Source of the DNA: Iamia sp035575815
GTDB lineage: Bacteria; Actinomycetota; Acidimicrobiia; Acidimicrobiales; Iamiaceae
Length of the DNA: 28,152 nt
Assembly (NCBI RefSeq): GCF_035575815.1
Contig: NZ_DATLXO010000071.1
Coordinates: 1-28,152, forward strand
Direction of reading: 5' to 3'
In this document: one piece after another, positions 7,394 to 16,753 of the stretch
Layout: every line of letters starts with the position of its first letter
Numbering within the stretch: position 1 is the stretch's first letter
Notes under the pieces: model-generated
Seen by the model: the letters and a program-made list of their open reading frames with translations, nothing else
The model's database searches: none
What the model was told of the DNA's origin: nothing
Program-made: the position numbers and the translations under genes

Positions 7394-8857
7394 GTGTCGT
7401 ACCCGCCGTCAGCTCCTCCCCCGGGACAGGGGGGCACCCCGAACCCTTGGGCCCCGCGCGGCCCGGGAGGGACGACCGCACCCACGACCACCTGGTCACC
7501 GCCCCCGTCCTCGTCCGGCACCGGCAGCTCTGCTCGGGCCCCCGACCGGGCCGCAGCGGCGCCGACCGGGCCGCAACCGTGGGCCCCCTCCGGCGGGCAG
7601 GGGCCGGGGTATCCGGCGGGACCGCCCGCGGCCTCGGGTGGCGGCCAGCCGCCGTACCCGCCGGGCTACGGACCGGTGCGCCCTGCGAGCGGTGGTGCAC
7701 CGGGCTCGACCCCCGCGTCGGGTCCTTCGCCGTCCCCCCAGGACCGGGGCGGGCGGCTCATGTCCGCTCTCGTCGGTGGCATCGTCGGCGCCGTGGTCGC
7801 CGCTCTCATCGCGTCGGGGCTGGTGCTGGTCACCAGCGACGAGGACGTCGAGGCGGTCGGCCCCGGCTCGACCACCACGGCTGCGGGCCCCAGCGTGGCC
7901 CCCGGAGAGCGCCTCGACATCCAGCAGATCCTGGAGGCGGCCGAGCCGAGCGTGGTGGCCATCAACACCGGCTTCAACGCCCAGCCCGGCGCCACCGGTG
8001 CCGGCACCGGCTTCGTCATCGACGAGACCGGCTTGATCGTGACCAACGCCCACGTCATCGAGGGGGCCGACGAGATCTCGGTGACGTTCTTCGACGGCTC
8101 CGCCATCGGCGCCGAGCTGGTCGGGTCGTTCCCGGGCGAGGACGTGGCCATGGTGCGCGTGGAGGGCAAGGAGGACCTGCGCGCCGCAGTGCTCGGGTCC
8201 TCCGACGACCTCCGGGTGGGCGAGGACGTCGTGGCCATCGGCAACGCCCTCGGCCTCGGCGGCAAGCCGACGGTCACCACCGGCATCGTGTCGGCCAAGG
8301 ACCGCTCGATCAGCGGCGACACCGAGGACGGCGGCACCATCGCCCTCGACAACCTGATCCAGACCGACGCCGCGATCAACCCAGGCAACTCGGGGGGACC
8401 GCTGCTCAACGCGGCGGGCGAGGTCGTCGGCATCAACACCGCGGTGATCCCCGGGGCGGCGAACATCGGCTTCGCCCTCGCCATCGACTCGCTCAAGCCC
8501 CTCATCGAGGACCTGCGCGACGGCGACGGCGAGGTCAACCCCGAACAGGCGGTGCTCGGCACCTCGACCGTCGAGGTGACCAGCCCTGACATCCCACCCG
8601 AGCTGCTCGAGCAGTTCGGCGTCACGGGCATGGAGGGTCTCCTGGTGTCCGAGGTGCTCCCCGACTCGGGCGCCGAGGAGGCCGGCCTCGAGCCCGGCGA
8701 CGTGATCCTGGAGGCCGATGGGCAGACCACCGACACCAACGAGGTGTTGAGCGAGGTCGTCCGGGCCAAGGCTCCCGGCGACGTCGTGTCGATCTCCTTC
8801 GAGCGCAGGGGCCGGGTCGACCAGGTCGACGCCACGCTCAAGCGTCGCGGCGGCTGA
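7394..8857 (+). CDS. Membrane-anchored HtrA/DegP-type serine protease with PDZ domain
   Basis: A 487-residue protease. Residues 1-120 are a Pro/Gly/Ser-rich cytoplasmic arm, then one transmembrane helix (about 123-147), an extracytoplasmic trypsin-like domain and a C-terminal PDZ domain (about 395-485). The triad is complete: His220 in TNAHVI, Asp250 in GEDVAM, Ser333 in GNSGGP. Such enzymes degrade or refold damaged exported proteins, with PDZ binding exposed C-termini. The architecture matches actinobacterial HtrA/PepD-like proteins. GTG 7394 is chosen for its AAGGAG site 6 nt upstream; the frame also opens at 7337, inside the putative -10. No two-component genes sit beside it. The low-complexity arm may interact with cytoplasmic partners, but no function is visible. 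Confidence 0.93.
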   Translation: MSYPPSAPPPGQGGTPNPWAPRGPGGTTAPTTTWSPPPSSSGTGSSARAPDRAAAAPTGPQPWAPSGGQGPGYPAGPPAASGGGQPPYPPGYGPVRPASGGAPGSTPASGPSPSPQDRGGRLMSALVGGIVGAVVAALIASGLVLVTSDEDVEAVGPGSTTTAAGPSVAPGERLDIQQILEAAEPSVVAINTGFNAQPGATGAGTGFVIDETGLIVTNAHVIEGADEISVTFFDGSAIGAELVGSFPGEDVAMVRVEGKEDLRAAVLGSSDDLRVGEDVVAIGNALGLGGKPTVTTGIVSAKDRSISGDTEDGGTIALDNLIQTDAAINPGNSGGPLLNAAGEVVGINTAVIPGAANIGFALAIDSLKPLIEDLRDGDGEVNPEQAVLGTSTVEVTSPDIPPELLEQFGVTGMEGLLVSEVLPDSGAEEAGLEPGDVILEADGQTTDTNEVLSEVVRAKAPGDVVSISFERRGRVDQVDATLKRRGG

Positions 8858-8935
8858 CCCGCCGTCGGGCACCGTCCGCGCGCCAGTCGGTAGGGTGGTC
8901 GGCTGCACCCGGCCCGTCGGCCCCAGGAGACCCCG

Positions 8936-9208
8936 TTGACCTACACCGAGTTCGAGCGCGATCCCAACGAGCCCCCGCGGGGCCATGCCCGGGTGATCTA
9001 CCTCGGTCCTGTGGCCCCCCACTGGGAGATCGGGTCGGACTTCGGTGACCGGATGCTGATCGACGGGTTCCGCGACCGGGTCCAGGCCCGTCTGCAGCTG
9101 GTGCCGCCCCACGACCCGCAGTTCCGCCGCAACCGCGAGCGCGTCATCCGCGACGCCGAGCGGGAGAACCTGCTGCTCGACTGGGACCTGGGCGAGCCCG
9201 AGAGCTGA
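8936..9208 (+). CDS. Conserved-looking small hypothetical protein (TTG start)
   Basis: A 90-residue soluble protein of unknown function, acidic and arginine-rich, with the segments ARVIYLGPVAPHWEI and RMLIDGFRDRVQARL. No membrane segment, signal or recognised motif. The start is TTG 8936, supported by AGGAG 6 nt upstream and by a TAGGGT hexamer at 8891-8896 that would give a leader of about 35 nt. It ends 7 nt before the ROK kinase start, so the two are probably one transcript. It could be a lineage-specific partner of the kinase, but only position suggests this. Confidence 0.7.
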   Translation: MTYTEFERDPNEPPRGHARVIYLGPVAPHWEIGSDFGDRMLIDGFRDRVQARLQLVPPHDPQFRRNRERVIRDAERENLLLDWDLGEPES

Positions 9209-9215
9209 GGCGGCC

Positions 9216-10142
9216 GTGCCCCCGGCGACCATCGGCGTCGACCTCGGCGGGACCAAGGTCCTCGCCGCCACCGTCAACGGCGACGGCGATGTCGGCGCCC
9301 GGGTCAAGCGCCCCACCTCCACCGACGGGCCCGAGGCGGTGGCCGCCGCCATCGCCGAGATGGTCCGAGAGCTCGGCGGTGCCGAGCGCATCGGCGTCGG
9401 CACCCCCGGGTTCGTCGACTCCGACGGCGTCGTGGGCGGCGTGCCCAACATGGTGGGCTGGGACCCTCCGGTGGCGCTCCGGACCCTGCTCCGCGAGGCG
9501 ACCGGCATCCCGCACATCGTGGTCGACAACGACGTGAACGCCGGCGCCCTGGGCGAGGCGGCCCACGGCGCCGCGGTCGGGTACCCCGATGCCCTGTGCG
9601 TGTTCATGGGCACCGGCGTCGGCGCCGGGCTGCTGCTCGACGGGCGCCTGCGCCGGGGGCCACGGGGCCTGGCCGGCGAGATCGGCCACCTCGTCGTCCG
9701 CGCCGGTGGACGTCGGTGTGGCTGCGGCGGGCGCGGCCACGTCGAGGCCTACGCCGGGCGGGCCGGCATGGAGGGCGAGGCCCGGCGCCGTCACGCCGCC
9801 GGCGAGCCGACCGCCCTGATCGACATCGCCGGCGACGACCGCATGAAGTCGTCGGTCTTCGCCAAGGCCCTCGATCGAGACGACCCGATGGCCCACGAGC
9901 TCCTCGGCGAGGCGGTCGAGGCCGTGGGGGCGGCCATCGCCACGGCCGTGATGCTGGTGGACGTCTCGGTGGTGGTGATCGGCGGCGGCGTGGCCGACAA
10001 GCTCGGCCCTCACCTCGTGGCCCGGGTGGGAGCAGCGGCAGCCGGGCTCCTGGGCGGCGGCCTGGCCGTGCCCGTCGTCCCCGCCGCGCTGGGCGACGAC
10101 GCCGGCGTGGTCGGCGCCGCCCTCCTGGCCCGCGGGGCCTGA
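9216..10142 (+). CDS. ROK-family sugar kinase (glucokinase-like)
   Basis: A 308-residue ROK kinase. It has the N-terminal phosphate-binding loop GVDLGGTKV (residues 7-15), the catalytic Asp106 in VDNDVNAGALGE, GTGVGAGL, and the sugar-binding Glu155/His158 in GEIGHL. The family zinc motif C-x-C-G-x2-G-C is altered: Cys168 and Cys170 are present but the last Cys is His175 (CGCGGRGHVE). The family phosphorylates glucose, N-acetylmannosamine, fructose or similar sugars with ATP; glucose is the likeliest substrate from overall motifs, but this is inference. It lacks the helix-turn-helix of ROK repressors, so it is an enzyme. It starts at GTG 9216, 7 nt after the upstream small gene. Its 3' end is partly duplicated just downstream. 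Confidence 0.9.
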   Translation: MPPATIGVDLGGTKVLAATVNGDGDVGARVKRPTSTDGPEAVAAAIAEMVRELGGAERIGVGTPGFVDSDGVVGGVPNMVGWDPPVALRTLLREATGIPHIVVDNDVNAGALGEAAHGAAVGYPDALCVFMGTGVGAGLLLDGRLRRGPRGLAGEIGHLVVRAGGRRCGCGGRGHVEAYAGRAGMEGEARRRHAAGEPTALIDIAGDDRMKSSVFAKALDRDDPMAHELLGEAVEAVGAAIATAVMLVDVSVVVIGGGVADKLGPHLVARVGAAAAGLLGGGLAVPVVPAALGDDAGVVGAALLARGA

Positions 10143-10218
10143 CACCGCCGTCGCGCCGCCCTCTGGCCCGCGGGGCCTGACGAACCGACCACCGCACCGT
10201 CGCGCTGCCCTCTGGCCC
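10114..10218 (+). repeat. Partial tandem duplications of the ROK gene 3' end
   Basis: The last bases of the ROK gene (10114-10143) recur at 10153-10181 with a single-base deletion, including CTGGCCCGCGGGGCCTGAC or near it. A third, degraded copy of the left half lies at 10202-10217. Copies 2 and 3 also share a CACCG-TCGCG lead-in. The repeats lie in the gap before ppk and do not code for a continued protein. Confidence 0.7.
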
Positions 10219-10318
10219 CCCCGTCTCCGGGCGCAGCCACCACCGTCCACCGCCTGTCCGCCCCACGGCCACCGCCCGTTCACGCAGGGGCCGGTCGGCG
10301 TTCGTCGGCCACCACCGA

Positions 10319-10324
10319 TAGGCT
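10319..10324 (+). promoter_or_regulatory. Putative leaderless -10 element (TAGGCT) of ppk
   Basis: TAGGCT ends 8 nt before ATG 10333, with no Shine-Dalgarno between. This matches the leaderless arrangement seen at tatA and mrp. Confidence 0.5.
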
Positions 10325-10332
10325 GACGGGCC

Positions 10333-12498
<2,166 letters not shown>

Positions 12499-12570
12499 GC
12501 GACCGGCTCGGCGCCGACGAGCAGCGGCGCGGGCGACGCCGGGTGTGGGCGGCGGGCCCGGCTCGGCGGC

Positions 12571-12576
12571 GATGAT
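12571..12576 (+). promoter_or_regulatory. Possible leaderless -10 variant (GATGAT) of the CYTH-CHAD gene
   Basis: GATGAT ends 6 nt before GTG 12583, and no Shine-Dalgarno is visible. It keeps the A at position 2 and T at position 6 of the TAnnnT pattern but lacks the first T, so support is weaker. Confidence 0.3.
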
Positions 12577-12582
12577 CGTGCC

Positions 12583-14094
12583 GTGATCGAACGCGAGATC
12601 AAGCTCTCGGCCTGGCCGGCCTTCACGTTGCCGGACCTCGACGGTGTGGCCGACGGTGCCCGCACGGCGCGACGCGAGACCATCGACCTCGATGCGACCT
12701 ACTTCGACACCCCGGACCTGCGCCTCGGTCGGCGGGGCATCACCCTGCGCCACCGCCGCCGCGGGCCCCGTGAGACCTGGACCCTGAAGCTACCGGCGGG
12801 CGCGTCGGGCCTCGATGGGGGCCTCGCCCGCGACGAGATCGACGTGTCGGCGCCGGCGGGAGACATCCCGGAGCGGTTGGCCCTGCTCGTCGCGGGCCAC
12901 GTCCGCACCCAGTCGTTGCGGAAGGTGGCCCGGCTGATGACGGTGCGCCGCCGCACCCTGGTGAAGGACGCGGAGGGGATGGTGCTGGCCGAGATCGACG
13001 ACGACGAGGTGTCGGTGATGGCCGGGGGCCGGGTCGCGGCCCGCTTCCGCGAGATCGAGGTCGAGATCGCTCCTGACGCCGAGGCGGAGGTGGCCGAGGC
13101 CGTGATCGACCGCCTGCGCCGGGCCGGCGCCGGGCCCGGCGGCACCCTGCCCAAGGTGGCGCGAGCGGTCGGCCCCGGCTTCCTCGAGCCGCCCGAGGGC
13201 GACGTGACCCCCCTCCCCGACGACCCCACCGCGGCCGACGTCATCGCCCTGGCCGTGCGCAGCTCGGTGGCCCGCCTGCTCGACCACCACGCCATGGCGA
13301 TCCTCGGCGATGATCCCGAGGGGGTGCACCAGATGCGGGTCGCGACCCGGCGCCTGCGCTCCGACCTCCGCACCTTCCGTCCCCTCCTCGACCGCGACGT
13401 CACCGACCCACTGCGGCGCGAGCTGAAGTGGTTGGGCGAGATCCTCGGCGGGGTGCGCGACGCCGACGTCCTCACCCCGCGCATCGCGGACGGTGCGACC
13501 CGGACCCTCGAGGCGAGCGATGCGCCGGCGGTCGCGACCGTCCTCGACCGCCTCGCCGCCGACCGTGGCGCGGCGGTGGTCGTGCTCCACGAGTCCTTGG
13601 GCTCGGACCGCTACCGGAGGCTGCTCGACGCTCTCGTCGCCCTGGCGGTCGCACCGCCCGTCCGCCGGTCGGCCTCGGCCCCGGCCGTCGACGTCCTGCC
13701 CGATCTGGTCGCCCGGCCCTGGCGCCACCTCCGCAAGGCGGTGGGGTCATCCGGTGACCAGCCGTCCGGCGAGGAGCTGCACGAGGTCCGGAAGCGGGCC
13801 AAGGCGGCGCGGTACGCGGCCGAGGCGGTGGAGCCGGCGATCGGCAAGCCGGCCCGCCGCGCCGCCAAGGGGGCCAAGGCGGTCCAGAGCGTGCTCGGCG
13901 ACCACCAGGACACCGTCGTGGCCGAGGAGTGGTTCCGGTCCACGATGGCCGCCCCTGGCGTCGCCGTCTCGGCTGCCTTCGTCCTCGGGGCCCTGACCGC
14001 CGACGAACGGGCCGAGCGAGCGGAGCTGCGATCGGCGTGGCCGGCGGCCTGGCACAAGGCGTCCCAGCCCAAGCGATGGTCGTGGCTTCCCTGA
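12583..14094 (+). CDS. CYTH-CHAD domain protein (triphosphate tunnel metalloenzyme / polyphosphate-associated)
   Basis: A 503-residue two-domain protein. Residues 1-200 form a CYTH domain beginning with the E-x-E-x-K signature (EREIK, residues 3-7), with further tunnel residues in TLRHRRRGPRETWTLKLP. Residues 220-500 form a CHAD domain of paired helices rich in conserved His and Arg (HQMRVATRRLRSDLRTFRPLL, ELHEVRKRAKAARYAAE). CYTH domains hydrolyse triphosphates such as inorganic triphosphate; CHAD domains bind polyphosphate and localise to its granules. Placement 84 nt after ppk fits a role in polyphosphate metabolism. The start is GTG 12583; no alternative gives the EREIK motif at the right distance from the N-terminus. 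Confidence 0.93.
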   Translation: MIEREIKLSAWPAFTLPDLDGVADGARTARRETIDLDATYFDTPDLRLGRRGITLRHRRRGPRETWTLKLPAGASGLDGGLARDEIDVSAPAGDIPERLALLVAGHVRTQSLRKVARLMTVRRRTLVKDAEGMVLAEIDDDEVSVMAGGRVAARFREIEVEIAPDAEAEVAEAVIDRLRRAGAGPGGTLPKVARAVGPGFLEPPEGDVTPLPDDPTAADVIALAVRSSVARLLDHHAMAILGDDPEGVHQMRVATRRLRSDLRTFRPLLDRDVTDPLRRELKWLGEILGGVRDADVLTPRIADGATRTLEASDAPAVATVLDRLAADRGAAVVVLHESLGSDRYRRLLDALVALAVAPPVRRSASAPAVDVLPDLVARPWRHLRKAVGSSGDQPSGEELHEVRKRAKAARYAAEAVEPAIGKPARRAAKGAKAVQSVLGDHQDTVVAEEWFRSTMAAPGVAVSAAFVLGALTADERAERAELRSAWPAAWHKASQPKRWSWLP

Positions 14095-14245
14095 TGCCGT
14101 CCGTGCCGGCCGGTCGTGGTTGACCGGGCCGACGGGCTCGCAATCGGCGGCGGTCCGGGACCGGCGCCGGTCAGCGTCGAGGGGGCGGGCGGACCGGGCC
14201 CGGTGCAGCTCCCGGCGCTCGTGGGGTGGTCGTGGCGGGGTCGCC

Positions 14246-14644
14246 GTGGCTGAGCTCGTCGATGTCCGGGCTGCGGGCGGCCTGGTGCTGCGCCGGGGCA
14301 TCGAGGGCGACGAGATCCTGCTCGTCCACCGCCCCCGCTACGACGACTGGAGCCTGCCCAAGGGCAAGGTCGACCCCGGCGAGACCGACGAGGAGTGCGC
14401 CCTACGCGAGGTCGAGGAGGAGACCGGCATGCGGTGCCGTCTGGGCGCCGAGCGGGACTCAACCCGCTATGTGGACCACAAGGGCCGCTTCAAGCTGGTG
14501 CGCTACTGGCACATGGAGGTCGAGGGCGGCGCGTTCATGCCCAACGACGAGGTCGACGAGGTCCGCTGGCTGCCGATCGTGGAGGCCGTTGCGCTCCTCA
14601 CCTACGACCACGACCGGGCCCTCGTTCGAGGTGACGGGGCGTGA
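14246..14644 (+). CDS. NUDIX hydrolase (MutT/Ap4A-like)
   Basis: A 132-residue NUDIX protein. The Nudix box is complete at residues 40-62 (G-x5-E-x7-REV-EEE-TGM), binding Mg2+ for cleavage of nucleoside diphosphate-X substrates. The opening AGGLVLRR and the DDWSLPKGKVDPGE segment resemble the N-domain of mycobacterial MutT1, which is also encoded near ppk, but the histidine-phosphatase half of MutT1 is absent. Likely substrates are oxidised nucleotides or diadenosine polyphosphates; sequence alone does not decide. The frame is open from 14120, but that extension is Arg/Ser-rich; GTG 14246 gives a normal N-terminus, although its ribosome site is weak. It is third after ppk and CYTH-CHAD on the same strand. 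Confidence 0.9.
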   Translation: MAELVDVRAAGGLVLRRGIEGDEILLVHRPRYDDWSLPKGKVDPGETDEECALREVEEETGMRCRLGAERDSTRYVDHKGRFKLVRYWHMEVEGGAFMPNDEVDEVRWLPIVEAVALLTYDHDRALVRGDGA

Positions 14645-14670
14645 GCGATCACGTCGCGTCGGCCCGCTCG

Positions 14671-14747
14671 ACGTCAGGCGGCTGACGTGTCGCAGAACCA
14701 GCTTTGTACGGAGGTGTGCCACCGAGGTTCACGTCCGTACGAGGTTC
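14671..14747. repeat. Cluster of short inverted and direct repeats before the SET gene
   Basis: Three elements: ACGTCAG-gcgg-CTGACGT, a perfect 7-bp stem with 4-nt loop (14671-14688) just after the NUDIX gene; GTACGGA (14706-14712) and TCCGTAC (14734-14740), a 7-bp inverted repeat with 21-bp spacer; and CGAGGTTC repeated directly at 14723-14730 and 14740-14747 (period 17). The first could terminate the ppk-NUDIX transcript. The others could be operator half-sites or rearrangement debris. Confidence 0.5.
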
Positions 14748-14797
14748 GATGGAGCGGCGAGCGTCGGGCAGGATCGCCCCGGAGGCGTCGGCTCGGC

Positions 14798-14803
14798 GAT
14801 GCT
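14798..14803 (+). promoter_or_regulatory. Possible leaderless -10 variant (GATGCT) of the SET gene
   Basis: GATGCT ends 6 nt before GTG 14810, without a Shine-Dalgarno. First base deviates from TAnnnT, so this is tentative. Confidence 0.3.
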
Positions 14804-14809
14804 GGGTGC

Positions 14810-15355
14810 GTGGACGCCCCTCCTCGTGACGTGTGGGTCCATCCGGTCGTCGTCGTGGGCGATTCGCCCATCGCCGGGCGAGGCCTCTTCGCCACCGAGG
14901 TCCTGCCCGTCGACACGACCGTGATCCGGCTGGGCGGGCGGCTCGTGTCGTCCGCCAAGCTGGACGAGCTCCTCGGCGCCACCCGGGTCGATCCCGGCGC
15001 ACCCTACGTCGACACGATCACGGTCGAGGAGGACCGTCACCTGGTGCTGCCGACGGCCACGATGGTCCACTTCGGCAACCACAGCTGCGACCCCGTCCTG
15101 TGGCTCACCGGGCCCTATGTGATCGCGGCGCGCCGGACGATCTCCACGGGAGAGGAGCTGACGCTGGACTACGGCACCGTCTCGGGAGCACCTGGTTTCA
15201 GGATGCGATGCCGCTGCGGCCGAGCGGCGTGCCGCGGCGAGGTTTCGGGCGACGACTGGCGACGTCCCGAGCTGCAGGCTCGGGCGCCACGTCAGCGCCC
15301 TGCTCTACCTGACCCCGCCGGCCACGATGATCTGGGCACTTCTCATGTTCGGTGA
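14810..15355 (+). CDS. SET-domain protein, probable lysine methyltransferase-like, with abnormal C-terminus
   Basis: A 181-residue SET-domain protein. Visible motifs are the N-terminal IAGRGLFATE, the cofactor-binding NHSCDPVLW with the knot-forming GEELTLDYGT, and a post-SET zinc cluster CRCGRAACRG. SET enzymes transfer methyl from S-adenosylmethionine to lysine; bacterial targets are mostly unknown. Up to GDDWRRPELQAR the sequence is typical of small bacterial SET proteins. These usually finish shortly after with a Tyr/His/Trp-containing tail, but here about 25 Pro/Arg-rich residues follow, in DNA whose other frame encodes a transporter fragment. The natural end was probably lost. GTG 14810 follows GATGCT by 6 nt; the upstream open frame to 14687 is not SET-like. 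Confidence 0.8.
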   Translation: MDAPPRDVWVHPVVVVGDSPIAGRGLFATEVLPVDTTVIRLGGRLVSSAKLDELLGATRVDPGAPYVDTITVEEDRHLVLPTATMVHFGNHSCDPVLWLTGPYVIAARRTISTGEELTLDYGTVSGAPGFRMRCRCGRAACRGEVSGDDWRRPELQARAPRQRPALPDPAGHDDLGTSHVR

Positions 15356-15464
15356 CCAACCTGGACCTCTCAGCCTCGCCGGTGTCGCCGTCTGCGCCGC
15401 CGCCGTCTACCTGGTGCTCTGGTGGGCTCATGATCAGCGGCCGCAGGCGCGCCCCTTGGAGTGA
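15285..15464 (+). pseudogene. 3' remnant of an EamA/DMT-family transporter
   Basis: In the frame shifted by one relative to the SET gene, about 59 codons read as the last two helices of a drug/metabolite (EamA) transporter: HVSALLYLTPPATMIWALLMFG, a short loop DQPGPL, then a final hydrophobic helix ending LVLWWAHDQ and a stop at 15462. The LLYLTPP...AWxLFGE-type motif is characteristic of EamA C-termini. The preceding eight or so helices are missing; the upstream sequence is the SET gene. No start codon or ribosome site suits this piece. I read it as debris from a deletion joining two genes. A small independent two-helix protein is less likely. Confidence 0.6.
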
Positions 15465-15611
15465 CCACCAACCGGCACGGGTCGAGAGCCCGGAGACGGC
15501 TCGTCCGCTCGCTGACCGTTCTCGCGGATCGCTTGCGGGCAGCTCGGCTGTGTTGGAGCCAGCTTGTCAGCCCCCTGGCGCCGACCGATGCGCACGCCCC
15601 GACACGACGAA

Positions 15612-15635
15612 GGGCCGGCCCCGAAGGGCCGGCCC
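15612..15635 (-). terminator. GC-rich hairpin with UUCG tetraloop downstream of glnII
   Basis: GGGCCGGCCC occurs twice around a 4-nt loop, giving a 10-bp perfect stem. On the minus strand the loop reads C(UUCG)G, the extra-stable tetraloop typical of terminators. It lies 12 nt past the glnII stop. No U-tract follows. Confidence 0.8.
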
Positions 15636-15647
15636 GGGCGCTCGGGT

Positions 15648-16655
15648 TCAGAGGGCGGCGGAGCAGACCGTGCTGGTGATCAGCCGGGTGACCACGTAGG
15701 GGTCCATGTTGGCGTTGGGCCGACGGTCCTCGATGTAGCCCTTCTTGTCCTGGGCCACCTGCCACGGGATGCGGATCGATGCGCCGCGGTTCGACACGCC
15801 GTAGGTGAACTCGTCCCACGGGGCGGTCTCGTGCAGGCCGGTGAGGCGGTGCTCGATGTCGGCCCCGTAGCCCTTCACGTGCTCCTCGACCTTGCCGGGG
15901 GCGCCGAGGGACTCGCAGGCGGCGATGATCGGGTCGTAGCCCTCGCGCATGGCCTTGGTGGAGAAGTTGGTGTGCGCCCCGGCGCCGTTCCAGTCACCCT
16001 TCACCGGCTTCGGGTCGAGCGTGGCGGCCACGTCGAACTCCTCGGCGATGCGGTAGAGCAGCCAGCGCGCCAGCCACATCTCGTCGGAGACGTCGAGCGG
16101 CGACACCGGGCCCACTTGGAACTCCCATTGGCCCGGCATGACCTCGGCGTTGATGCCCGAGATCGTCAGGCCCGCTTCGAGGCAGGCGTCGAGGTGGGCC
16201 TCGACGATGTCGCGGCCGTAGACCTCATCGGCGCCGACGCCGCAGTAGTAGAAGCCCTGCGGGGCCGGGAAGCCGCCCTTCGGGAAGCCGAGGGGGTGAC
16301 CGTCGGAGAAGAAGGTGTACTCCTGCTCGATCCCGAACAACGGCTCTTGGTCCGCGTACCGCTCGGCGACGTCGCGCAGTGCGGCCCGCGTGTTGGTGGG
16401 GTGCGGGGTCATGTCGATGAGGAGCACCTCACAGAGCACGAGCACGTCGTCGCCGCCCCGGATGGGGTCGGGGACCACCCGTACCGGCTTCAGCACGCAA
16501 TCGGACTGGTCACCGGGCGCCTGGTTGGTGCTGGACCCGTCGAAGCCCCAGATCGGCCACTCCTCCGGAGGATCGGCGACGACCTTGGTCTTCGACCGCA
16601 GACGGGCGGTCGGCTCGGTGCCGTCTATCCAGATGTACTCGGCCTTGATCGCCAC
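15648..16655 (-). CDS. glnII: Glutamine synthetase type II (GSII)
   Basis: A 335-residue eukaryotic-type glutamine synthetase, condensing glutamate and ammonia with ATP. The type II signature is clear: the N-terminus AIKAEYIWIDGTEP, PIWGFDGSSTNQAPGDQSDC in the beta-grasp region, GIEQEYTFF for metal binding, QWEFQVGP, and the ATP loop GDWNGAGAHTNFST. The length matches GSII (about 340) rather than type I (about 445-470). GSII occurs in streptomycetes and rhizobia beside a type I enzyme, as here. GTG 16655 has an AAGGAAG ribosome site; upstream frame extension to 16856 is not GS-like. It is divergent from the type I gene, and their shared promoter region carries 11-bp-phased repeats, suggesting joint nitrogen or phosphate control. 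Confidence 0.95.
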   Translation of the reverse strand: MAIKAEYIWIDGTEPTARLRSKTKVVADPPEEWPIWGFDGSSTNQAPGDQSDCVLKPVRVVPDPIRGGDDVLVLCEVLLIDMTPHPTNTRAALRDVAERYADQEPLFGIEQEYTFFSDGHPLGFPKGGFPAPQGFYYCGVGADEVYGRDIVEAHLDACLEAGLTISGINAEVMPGQWEFQVGPVSPLDVSDEMWLARWLLYRIAEEFDVAATLDPKPVKGDWNGAGAHTNFSTKAMREGYDPIIAACESLGAPGKVEEHVKGYGADIEHRLTGLHETAPWDEFTYGVSNRGASIRIPWQVAQDKKGYIEDRRPNANMDPYVVTRLITSTVCSAAL

Positions 16656-16701
16656 GGGCGACTTCCTTCGCTTCAGAGGTGGGCGGTGTGACGGCAGCAC
16701 C

Positions 16702-16715
16702 CTGCCCGCGGGCAG
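16702..16715. promoter_or_regulatory. 14-bp perfect palindrome in the glnII upstream region
   Basis: CTGCCCGCGGGCAG is self-complementary and lies 47 bp upstream of the glnII start. Outside it, GGCGGTG (16682-16688) and CACCGCC (16718-16724) form a further 7-bp inverted pair. It could be an operator or, if transcribed, a leader hairpin. Confidence 0.45.
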
Positions 16716-16753
16716 TGTCACCGCCGTTTCCCGAATGTGAACGTGGTGTGAAC
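16715..16753. promoter_or_regulatory. 11-bp-phased repeat array upstream of glnII (candidate GlnR/PhoP box)
   Basis: GTGAAC occurs at 16737-16742 and 16748-16753, exactly 11 bp apart. Two degenerate units continue the phase: GTTTCC at 16726 and GTGTCA at 16715. Read on the minus strand this is GTTCAC-n5-GTTCAC-n5-GGAAAC, the helical-turn spacing used by OmpR-family regulators such as GlnR (GTnAC...GAAAC) and PhoP (GTTCACC repeats). It lies 60-98 bp upstream of the glnII start. Confidence 0.6.

Noticed and set aside
14193..14204. 12-bp palindrome ACCGGGCCCGGT before the NUDIX gene
   Set aside because: Pure GC palindromes of this kind are expected by chance here, and nothing else marks the site.
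14690..14760. GGTTCGA near 14743 reminiscent of a tRNA T-loop
   Set aside because: No 5-bp stem encloses it, and no acceptor, D or anticodon arms can be drawn around it.
15465..15611. Possible coding frame between the EamA remnant and the glnII terminator
   Set aside because: Open frames here give only Arg/Pro-rich sequence without motifs, start signals or ribosome sites.
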